NCBI GenBank assembly: GCA_002470645.1
Contig: DKNE01000034.1
Location: forward strand, 1 to 8,109
Direction: 5' to 3'
Length of the DNA stretch: 8,109 nt
Origin: Patescibacteria group bacterium UBA7396
Lineage (GTDB): Bacteria; Patescibacteriota; Gracilibacteria; BD1-5; UBA6164
This document shows, one piece after another, positions 1 through 6,793 of this stretch; the stretch's first letter is position 1; each line of letters begins with the position of its first letter. The position numbers were made by a program, and so were the translations under genes. The notes beneath the pieces were generated by a model, which saw only the letters and a program-made list of their open reading frames with translations, was not told the origin of the DNA and did no database searches.

Positions 1-22
1 ATTATATTAGTATAAAATAAGT

Positions 23-60
23 TTGACATATATAACTTTTTTCATAGTATTCAATACTAT
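23..60 (+). promoter_or_regulatory. Promoter and palindromic operator candidate for the metal operon
   Basis: A consensus -35 box TTGACA lies at 23-28. A weaker -10 (TAGTAT, 45-50) follows after 16 bases, placing the transcription start near 57 and leaving a leader of about 30 bases before the ATG at 86. A 17-bp perfect palindrome, ATAGTATTCAATACTAT (44-60: 8-base arms around one central base), covers the -10 and the predicted start. That is where a dimeric repressor would block polymerase. The boxes and palindrome are seen directly; repressor binding, possibly metal-responsive given the genes downstream, is inference. Short palindromes also arise by chance in AT-rich DNA. Confidence 0.5.
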
Positions 61-85
61 TATTAAAAATAATGATTAATTTTTT

Positions 86-859
86 ATGATAACCTATTTT
101 AATAAAGAACTCAAAAGTCTGAAAGATCTCTTTCCAAGTGAAAGTACCAATAGCATTTTTAATAAACTCTATACTTATTGTGTAGAAAAGAAAAATGATT
201 CTATAAAAATAACCAAAGAAGTAGAAGAAATAAATATTATTTGCTGAAATGCAGAGTATGAAATGGAAAAATATTACGCTCAAAATATCATAAACTCAAA
301 CATCGCCAATAGGGCTTTAGAAGATTTTATATACTATAAAAATTATTCTGATTTAACCCAACTAGAATATCTCAATATGAGTTTTTTTCATAAAAATATA
401 AAACATATTTTATTCCTATGAAGTGGTCCTCTTCCTTTAAGTGCTCTTTTATTAGCTCAAAAGTTTGGTATACATTTTACTCTGGTCGATATATCACAAG
501 AAGCTCTTGAGATATCAAAAGAACTTATTTATAAATTTAATTTAGAAAATTTATTTCAATTTGTACAAGCCGATGTAAAAGATTTTCGTTCTGATAGAAC
601 TTATGATTTTGTTATTTGAGCATCTCTTTTATTTCAAAATGACTCAAAAAATCAAGAAAATATATTACAAAATATTCAAGAAAATATAAATTTTTCATAT
701 TTACTTGTCAGATCAAGTAGCTGAATTAGACAACTTTTATATAAAAAAATACCTAAATTTCTCTTAAAAAAATATTTTAAAATACTTTTGGAAATACATC
801 CCAAAAATGAACTTATTAATTCTATAATTATTTTACAAAAATATGAAATTTCAATTTAA
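86..859 (+). CDS. Nicotianamine synthase-like aminocarboxypropyltransferase
   Basis: Product of 257 aa with UGA read as Gly. Nicotianamine synthases use S-adenosylmethionine as donor of 3-aminocarboxypropyl groups to build metal-chelating oligomers (plant nicotianamine, archaeal thermonicotianamine); the bacterial relative CntL makes the staphylopine intermediate. Visible family landmarks in order: ICGNAEYEMEKYY (about 52-64), matching the CGEAE...LE stretch; TQLEY (92-96), matching the family LSxLE segment; FLGSGPLPLSALLLA (110-124), the hallmark SAM-binding loop, with G112 encoded by TGA; VDIS with D135, the likely SAM-ribose acidic residue; VRSSSGIRQLLY (208-219), matching the family VRSAHGARxxLY; and HPKNELINSIII (238-249), matching HPTDxxINSVV. 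An in-frame TAA lies just upstream (77-79), so ATG 86 is the first possible start. It overlaps the next gene by 17 bp, implying translational coupling. The acceptor substrate (glutamate, histidine or another amino acid) cannot be told from sequence. No opine dehydrogenase or transporter lies in the window. Confidence 0.85.
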
Positions 860-2297
860 TTTACAAAAGCAACACGTAGAAAATCTTGAGACAAAAGCAA
901 AAGTTATTTTGATATTATGAGCTCTTGGAAGTGGAAAAACTCATCTTTTAAATTGACTTCTTCCCTACACTCCTGAAAATACAAAAATTATCGTAAATGA
1001 TGTAGGAAGTATCAATGTAGATGTGAAAAGAATAAAAAGTTCTCAAACTACTATATTAAGTGAATGATGTGTTTGTTGTGAAGATATAAATTGACTCAAA
1101 AAAGCTTTAGTTGAGGCAAAAGATAGTGATTGTATCATAATAGAACCTTCTGGAATTGCCTCAGGAGATGATATTGTATCATTGGTAAAAAGGCTCTGAT
1201 TTGATATATCAATAATTACCCTTCAAGATGTTACTCATTTTAACAAAAGAACTCCTGCTGAAAGAGTAATTATGGAGAGTCAAATAAAAGTGGCAAATAT
1301 CATCTGATATACTTGGTTAGATGAAAATTTTCTATCAGTATCAAAAGTAATAGAAACTCTGAAACCAGAAGTGCCAAGTTTTATTATTCCTAAAAGACAA
1401 GAGGAACATATTTCTGATTCTAATAGTTTTCAAGAATTATTTCAACTTCTCTCATCAAGCACCAAAAAAACTATCAATAAATCTCTGTACACTCCTGTAT
1501 GCTCAGATACACATTCTTCTCATAAAAATCCACTTACAACTCATAGTTTTATAAAAGAAATTGAAAATTGGAATTTTGAAATACTCCAAAATTTTCTCTC
1601 TCAAAATAGACATATTATCAGAGCAAAATGAGTCGTTGAAAATATTTCATTCAATTATACTCATGGAAATCTTGAAATAGATGGATGGAGCGAAGAAAAA
1701 AATTATACTAATTTTATCTCTTGAGAAAAAACTCTTGAACTTTCACAAGAAATTTCTTTCTCTTCTTTTATTTGATTATCTTCTCTCCCTATGATAGTAA
1801 AATTATCTGATTTTCAATGAAAAATTGATACATTAGTAGCTATTTATCATCAATATATGGATTTAGAAAAAGAAATCCAAGAACTCAAAAAAGATACTCA
1901 AAAAAATGCACTTATCATCAATGCACTCTGAGTGAAACAAAAACTTCTGTGAGAATCTATGAAATATGACAATCCTCATATCTGGCTTGAATATAAAATA
2001 GAAGCATATAAAGATAGTCCTTGAGCTATTAATACTATCAAAGACCTCAAAGAACATGCAAAAAGTCCAACTTATATTTGTCATAAAAGACTTCAATTTT
2101 TAGCAAAATATATGAAAGAAAAATTTGGGAAAGATATTTTTGATAAGGATCTTGACCAAAATATGCTGATCAGAGATTTTTTTGCTTGAGATGATATAGT
2201 AGCATCTACTGATGAAATTTTTGTTTTAAAATGGCTTGAATATGAATATTTTGAAGTCAATGGAAAAGTTACAAAATGGGAAAATTTTACTTTATAA
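843..2297 (+). CDS. COG0523 (CobW/YciC/ZNG1-type) metallochaperone GTPase with C-terminal extension
   Basis: Product of 484 aa. COG0523 G3E GTPases couple GTP hydrolysis to metal (often Zn) delivery, with the metal held by a CxCC motif. Visible: Walker A GALGSGKT (26-33, G26 from TGA); GCVCCEDI (75-82) with the metal-binding Cys-x-Cys-Cys; IIEPSGIA (99-106), matching the family EtSGlA Walker B region; and a CobW C-terminal domain at about 235-310, including WNFEILQNFL and IIRAKG. Two oddities stand out. The place where the family has the NKxD guanine-specificity motif reads GYTW (155-158), so nucleotide choice may differ. Beyond about 310 there are roughly 170 further residues, beginning with a charged helix (339-360), that I do not recognise. 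His residues around 222-233 (DTHSSHK...TTH) are a modest His-rich stretch. The start overlaps the upstream gene by 17 bp. Family is confident; metal and client are unknown. Confidence 0.85.
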
Positions 2298-2306
2298 TAC
2301 AATAAC

Positions 2307-3176
2307 ATGAAGATTGCAATTATCGGAAAATGATGAGCTGGAAAAACTACTATTTCAGTATTACTCATACAAGCACTGGCAAAACATAAAAAAATTGTTG
2401 CCATTGATGCAGATTCAAATAAAAATTTAATCGACTATTTATGATTTCAAAAAGATAAAAATATTTTAGAATTATGAGATATCAAATCCGAAATATTTAA
2501 AATATCTTGAGTTGCTGGAAGTGAATATGACAGAAAATATTATCCAAAAAATGATATTTGAGTTTTTTATACTGATGAAAATGATAGCATTTTTTCAAAA
2601 ATAAGCTATAAAAATGAAAATATCCAACTTATCGAACTTTGAAGTCCAAGAGAACAAAGAATTTGAGTTACTGGAATGTGTCCATACAACGAAACCATAA
2701 AAGTATATCTTTCAAATTTAGTTGAGAAAGAAAATGAAATTATATTCATAGATTTTGCTGCCTGAAGCGAAGTTGCTGGAAAATGAATTATTGCCAGTGT
2801 TGATCATATTTTAATTCCTTTGGAACCAAATTCTAAAAATCTTGATGTGGCAAAAGATATTTATAAAACGCTCAAACTCATACATTTTGAAAATATTCAC
2901 TTTATAGCGAATAAAGTAAGAAATGCGGAAGACATCAAGTATATAAAAAATTATTTTGAAAGTGACATAGACTTTATTTGAAGCATTCCTTTTTCAAAAG
3001 AAGTTATGAAGGCCGATATTTCTGGAAATCTCAATATAGATAATTTTTCAGATGAAATACAAAAAAATTATCTTGATATAAAAGATAAAATTCTTCTTTT
3101 ATCTTCAGATAGAAAAAAAGCTCTTGAAAGAGTGAAAGAACTTGATATTTTAAAATGAGATAAAAAATGCCATTAA
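2307..3176 (+). CDS. CooC/MinD-superfamily P-loop ATPase, first paralog
   Basis: Product of 289 aa. CooC proteins are SIMIBI-class ATPases that insert nickel into carbon monoxide dehydrogenase, and relatives serve other metal or partitioning roles. Visible: deviant Walker A GKGGAGKTT (7-15) with signature Lys8 and catalytic Lys13, where G9 and G10 are both TGA; IDADSNKNL (33-41), matching the CooC D-x-D-x-N-x-NL switch I region; TGMCPYNETIKVYL (122-135), in the place of the CooC CPxNALL metal segment but with one Cys (C125) instead of CxC; and IDFAAGSEVAGKG (148-160), the Walker B/switch II with the AG characteristic of CooC. The C-terminus ends Cys-His. It starts 9 bases after the upstream gene, with no Shine-Dalgarno motif. 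The pairing with a second paralog and a COG0523 GTPase suggests metal handling rather than chromosome partitioning. Its target enzyme is unknown. Confidence 0.75.
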
Positions 3177-3195
3177 TTATTTGATAAAAAAACAT

Positions 3196-4068
3196 ATGAA
3201 AATTTGATTTGCCTGAAAATGATGAGCTGGAAAAACAACTCTCAGTTCACTTGTAATCCAAAAATTAGCACAACATAAAGATATACTTGCTCTTGATTTG
3301 GATTCAAATGTAAACCTTGCTACGGCTTTATGAATGGAAAAAGATTTAGATAAACTTATAAGTTTCTGAAGTAAAAAACACGAAGTTATGAATTATACAA
3401 AATCAACTTCTATGACTGATTGGGAAGAGAGAATTTATTCTCCAAAAGAAAATGATGGTTTTTATCATTATAATCATGATTTTGTTGAAAAACATTCTCT
3501 CAAAATTTGAAATATTAAAGCCATGAATTTAGGATTTATTGACGATGAAAAAAGATGAATGGAAAGTATGTGTGATTATTATGAAATGTCGAAAGTATTT
3601 TTAAATCATATGAATTTGAATAAAAATGAAATTTTAGTTGCTGATTTAGCAGCTGGAATTGAGATGATTTCTCGTGGAACTATTATGAGTTTTGATATTA
3701 TTTTTGTAGTCACTGATGCCAATTTTAAAAATATAAAAGTAAGTAACCAAATTTTAGAAAATCTTTCTATTATCAATTTTGAAAAAAAAGAAATTGCCAT
3801 TATACCAAATAAATATTTAGATGAAGAAGATTTAGAAAATATAAAAAATCACTTCTCTAAATACAATATTTTGGAAGGAATTGCTTTTAGTGAAGAGCTC
3901 TATGATCTTGATTCAAAAAAAGAACTCAATTTTGAAAATATAAATAAACTTGATGAAATAGTAAGTAATATTGCAAATTATATTTTGAATTATAAAAGAA
4001 AATCAAAAGAAGAAATTGCAAAAAGAATTGAGTTTTTCGATACAAAAAAAAGAGAATTTTTACAATAA
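3196..4068 (+). CDS. CooC/MinD-superfamily P-loop ATPase, second paralog
   Basis: Product of 290 aa, aligning along its length with the preceding gene product, so the two probably arose by tandem duplication. The N-terminus MKIGFAGKGGAGKTTLSSL has the deviant Walker A (7-15; G4, G7, G9 and G10 all from TGA). LDLDSNVNL (33-41) is the switch I counterpart, ESMCDYYEMSKVFL (123-136) holds a single Cys (C126) where the paralog has C125, and VADLAAGIEMISRG (148-161) is Walker B/switch II. The Pro and Asn of the first paralog's CPYN are replaced (CDYY), so the metal-segment surface has diverged. The segment following NKYLDEEDL (about 206-214) is charged. The gene follows the first paralog by 19 bases and is the last of the operon; its stop codon sits inside the terminator hairpin. 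A heterodimer with the first paralog is plausible but inferred. Confidence 0.75.
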
Positions 4069-4081
4069 TTCTCTTTTTTTT
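4044..4081 (+). terminator. Intrinsic terminator of the four-gene operon
   Basis: Two perfect 15-base arms (4044-4058 and 4067-4081; A8GAGAATT and its complement) flank an 8-base loop, and the second arm ends in an eight-T run. The UAA stop of the last ATPase gene lies at the loop/second-arm boundary. The symmetric A-run and T-run would let it act in both directions, though no minus-strand gene ends here. Confidence 0.8.
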
Positions 4082-4120
4082 GTATGTTTTTATTTTATTA
4101 CTATTCCTCTATGAAAAAAT

Positions 4121-4148
4121 TTGCAAAAAATTTTATATATGTTAAAAT
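4121..4148 (+). promoter_or_regulatory. Promoter of the pilin-adhesin gene
   Basis: A -35-like TTGCAA (4121-4126), a 16-base spacer and a -10 TAAAAT (4143-4148) preceded by an extended TG-n (4140-4142) fit a sigma70 promoter. It lies just after the operon terminator. Transcription would start near 4155, about 25 bases before the ATG at 4180. This favours 4180 over the in-frame ATGs at 4084 and 4111, which lie upstream of the promoter's start point. Confidence 0.5.
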
Positions 4149-4179
4149 CCTCATACATTTATTTCATAATTTTTTATTG

Positions 4180-6042
4180 ATGAACACAAAAAATATAAAA
4201 AATCAAAAAAAAATTTCGAAATATTTTTTCAGTAAAACCAGTGGTTTTACTCTCGTTGAACTTATCATTGTTATTACTATTTTGGCAATACTTGCAACAA
4301 TAGCTTTTGTTTCATTCAAAAACTATTCTTGAAATGCCAGAGATGGAAATAGACTTTCTACCCTCAAAAGTATTGAAAAGGGACTTGAACTCTATTTTGT
4401 AAAAACTTGAGAATTTCCAACTCCTGAAGGAAACATCCTTACTTGATCTATGAGCTGAACTCATATTATGTATTCTGGAGAGATTTGAGAAAATATTTCA
4501 AGTGCTATTAAGTTAAATAAACTGGCTCTTGATCCTACTTTGGGAAAAAATTATAAATACTGAATTACTGCTAATAAACAAGAATACAATCTTTGAGGAA
4601 TCATAGAATCAGACATTCTCTCTCAAAAAATAATTCCAACAACATATGCAGATAATTATTTCTGACAAGTAACAGGAAATTATAAATGATACATAAAATA
4701 TTCAACAGGAAGTTATCATTATCTTACAAATGTACCAAGTTTAATTTATACATATAGTGGAAGTGTTACTAATGTAGAAGATATTTTTTTAGAAAAAAAT
4801 AATGTTCATTTTATAATTAAGAAATGAGAAAATCTTCCATACACAATATGAAATAAAGTAAATAGTGAAACTGCTGATGATGTAGTAAAAAGAAAAACAT
4901 GAAAAGAAAATGCTAAGTTTGAAAATATTGATATTAGTGAAGTAGTCAATGCAACTTCTGATGCAGAGAAGAAACAAAAAATAGAAGAATTACTTTGAGG
5001 AGATGAGGATCTTCTTGATAGTTTTTGAACTGATAATAAAGAAATATTTGAAAGCATAGTAAATGGAAAAATTCCACAATGATGAAGTAATGGAACCTCT
5101 TGAAATAATAATTCAAATCCAAGCTGACCACAAACTCCAGCAGTGTCAGACACTTATACAGTAACATTTGAAACAAATGGAGGAAGTGCTATAGCAACTC
5201 AAACTTTAAATCCCAACGAAAAAGTAGCAAAACCAACAGATCCAACTAAAACAGATTATACATTTGATTGATGGTACAAAGATTCACAATTCACAACTGT
5301 ATGGAATTTTGATACTGATATAGTAAACACTAATATTACTTTGTATGCAAAATGGAGCATTCCTTGTAATGTAGCATCTCCTACTAATAAAAATTATTTT
5401 ACATATGAGAATATAGAATGATGAATTGAAATTACTCAATGATCTCTTAATTTACTTCGTGATGCAAATATTAAGCAAATATCAATCCCTTGTGAAATAG
5501 ATGGGGAAAAAGTGATTTCAATATGAAATTATGCTCTTGGTGAAGATTGAGCTGAATGGTTAACTCATGTTATAATACCAAATACTCTTATAAACATTTG
5601 AAACTGAGCTTTTTATTATAATCGTATTGTTGAAGTAATTATTCCAAGTAGTGTAACAAATATTTGATTTGATGCTTTTGCTAATAATAAACTAGTAACT
5701 ATTACTATTCCTCATAGTGTGATAAATATTTGAAACTGAGCTTTTTGGTATAATGATCTTCAAAGTATCATTCTTGAAAATGGAATAAAAAATATTTGAG
5801 TAAATACATTTGCGAGTAATGTATTTACTCAAATAATTATTCCAAGTAGTGTAGAAAATATTTCAAGTTATGCTTTTGTATGAGGTTATAGAACAAGTCT
5901 AATAAAAGTGATTTTTCAAGGAAATAATATAGTATTTTGAGCTAGTCCATTTTGATGAACTAATTGACTTCAATCAGGTACTCAAAATAATATTTTATGA
6001 ACTTGGAATTTATCTTGAAATAATCGGACAAAACAACCATAA
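4180..6042 (+). CDS. Prepilin-like surface protein with Flg_new repeat and BspA-type LRRs (putative pilus-borne adhesin)
   Basis: Product of 620 aa with many Gly residues from TGA; one clear case is DGWYKD, where TGA (Gly) sits beside TGG (Trp). Order of parts: basic leader and class III prepilin site SG22|F23TLVEL with Glu27 (+5), then a hydrophobic helix (about 23-45) of the type cleaved by PilD and packed into pilus filaments; a pseudopilin-like region (RLSTLKSIEKGLELYF, about 54-69, then KTGEFPTPEG); an acidic/Lys-rich region to about 300; a Gly/Asn/Ser/Pro linker (about 301-324); one Listeria-Bacteroides/InlB-like Flg_new repeat (about 326-392, VTFETNGG to TLYAKW); and BspA-like leucine-rich repeats from about 443 to 593 (IGxxAFxxNxLxxIxIPxSVxN). 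BspA LRRs and Flg_new modules occur in cell-surface adhesins. The combination on a pilin N-terminus suggests display at a pilus tip or on the envelope, for contact with a host cell. In-frame ATGs at 4084 and 4111 would add 23-32 residues; I prefer 4180 from the promoter position. Molecular target unknown. Confidence 0.85.
5521..5958 (+). repeat. BspA-type leucine-rich repeat tract, 66-bp period
   Basis: The Ile-Gly (or Ile-Ser) that opens each repeat falls at 5596, 5662, 5728, 5794 and 5860, an exact 66-base (22-residue) step. A longer degenerate unit begins at 5521, and a partial one (FGASPF) closes the tract. Units at 5596 and 5728 share a 19-base identical stretch (ATTTGAAACTGAGCTTTTT), 132 bases apart. 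This is consistent with growth by duplication of two-unit blocks. Confidence 0.8.
5793..5835. repeat. Perfect 18-bp inverted repeat inside the LRR tract
   Basis: Arms at 5793-5810 and 5818-5835 are perfectly complementary around a 7-base loop (TGCGAGT). The hairpin lies wholly inside the coding region, exactly at one LRR unit boundary, and encodes IGVNTFASNVFTQI. There is no following T-run, so it is not a typical terminator. It could pause translation, mark a template-switch mutation, or be a binding site; none of these is shown. Confidence 0.75.
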
Positions 6043-6057
6043 TAAAATTTTTACCTC

Positions 6058-6093
6058 ATAAAAAAGAATGAAATATATTTCATTCTTTTTTAT
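6058..6093. terminator. Bidirectional terminator between the convergent adhesin and recX-like genes
   Basis: Perfect 16-base arms (6058-6073 and 6078-6093) flank the 4-base loop TATA; the core is AAAAAGAATGAAA with its complement. T-runs are present on both strands. It follows the adhesin stop (6040-6042) and overlaps the stop of the minus-strand gene (6090-6092), so it should end transcripts from both sides. Confidence 0.8.
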
Positions 6094-6665
6094 AGATATT
6101 TTTTTATTTCATTATATTGAAATCCTTTTTGTAATAATTTTTGAATGATTTTTTGTTTTTCTAAACCTTTATGTTGTAATTTTTCAAGTTCTTTTTTTAG
6201 ATTTTCATCTTCTCCATCATAAAAAATATCATCAATAATTTTTTCTATCATTTCCCTATCTTCTTGCCTTTCTATCAGTTTTTGTTTGACATATTGAATA
6301 GATTTTCCCGCATTTTTATAATTTTCTATTTTTATAAACAGTGATTTTTCATTCAAGAGACTTTCTCCTTCACGCAAAAAATTATTTTCTAAAATCTCTT
6401 GTATCATATCTTTCTCAAATCATTTTTCGAGTAGTTTTCCTGTAATATATTTCAAATTTTTATTACGAAGAAGATAGAGTCTGATTTTATCTCAAATCAC
6501 TTGTTCTTCTTGGAATAAATGAGAAATATTTTCAAAAACTTTCTCTGAAATCTCTCTATCTTGTGATTTTTCTTTGAGTTTTTCAAGTAGTTTTTTCCTA
6601 GATGGAAAATAGCGAAAATAGTACCAAAGAGCGTAGTTTTTGAGTGTATCAAAATTGTATTTCAT
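6090..6665 (-). CDS. recX: RecX-like regulatory protein
   Basis: Product of 191 aa. RecX binds RecA filaments and limits recombinase and co-protease activity; it is built of tandem three-helix repeats. Visible: an N-terminal ALWYYFRYFPSRKKLLEKL (about 12-30), matching the RecX 'aLryLa.R..S..EL..kL' repeat; a central RLYLLRNKNLKYITGKLLEKGF (about 62-83), matching the 'R...G...I...L..KGi' repeat, with G58 and G82 encoded by UGA; and a C-terminal LEKQKIIQKLLQKGFQYNEIKKYL, matching 'yL..rGFs...I'. Length is typical for a short RecX. The N-terminal 80 residues are recovered only with code 25. It is alone on the minus strand, with no recA nearby. RecX is poorly conserved, so the call rests on repeat pattern, charge and length. 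Confidence 0.7.
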
Positions 6666-6676
6666 GGCAAAGATAT

Positions 6677-6721
6677 ATTATAAAACAATTTGATTATAGT
6701 GAAATAGAGAAAAATTTGAAA
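6677..6721 (-). promoter_or_regulatory. Possible promoter of the recX-like gene
   Basis: Two minus-strand TATAAT boxes occur upstream of the ATG (complement of 6677-6682 and of 6693-6698). The second would give a leader of about 20 bases. It has only a poor -35 (TTTCAA, complement of 6716-6721) at a 17-base spacing, sharing bases with the -35 of the divergent promoter. Such boxes are common in AT-rich DNA. Confidence 0.3.
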
Positions 6722-6743
6722 TATTTTTGTCACTTTTTATAAT
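6716..6743 (+). promoter_or_regulatory. Sigma70-type promoter of the Kazal-protein gene
   Basis: TTGAAA (6716-6721), a 16-base spacer and a perfect TATAAT (6738-6743) give a predicted start near 6750. This leaves about 44 bases of leader before the preferred ATG (6794), or about 11 before the alternative in-frame ATG (6761). It is the best-formed -10 in the window and points away from the recX-like gene. Confidence 0.6.
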
Positions 6744-6793
6744 GATAGCTGTTTTAATATATGCAAAATATCTTATTTTATAATTTTATATAT

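Noticed and set aside
1371..1631. A separate short gene inside the COG0523 region, as standard-code translation suggests
   Set aside because: It is an in-frame piece of the 843-2297 gene bounded by UGA codons that encode Gly here.
2293..2298. TATAAT just before the first CooC-like gene, as an internal promoter
   Set aside because: It overlaps the stop codon of the previous gene, lacks a credible -35 and would give an almost leaderless transcript; expected by chance at this base composition.
1863..2404. Antisense open stretches opposite the COG0523 and first ATPase genes
   Set aside because: Low-complexity Phe/Ile/Ser-rich translations mirroring the AT-rich sense genes; no motif, promoter or start signal of their own.
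2307..3222. UGA as Trp (code 4, Mycoplasma-like) or as selenocysteine
   Set aside because: Trp or Sec in GKGGAGKTT would destroy the P-loop, UGG is used for Trp normally, and dozens of UGAs without SECIS-like elements exclude Sec.
86..4068. A cluster of pseudogenes with many stop codons
   Set aside because: The interruptions are all UGA, sit on conserved Gly positions, and no UAA/UAG or frameshift breaks any frame.
4789..5176. Antisense open stretches opposite the adhesin gene
   Set aside because: Overlapping shadows in three frames, with Phe/Leu/Ser-rich composition and no family features; the sense gene is continuous and modular.
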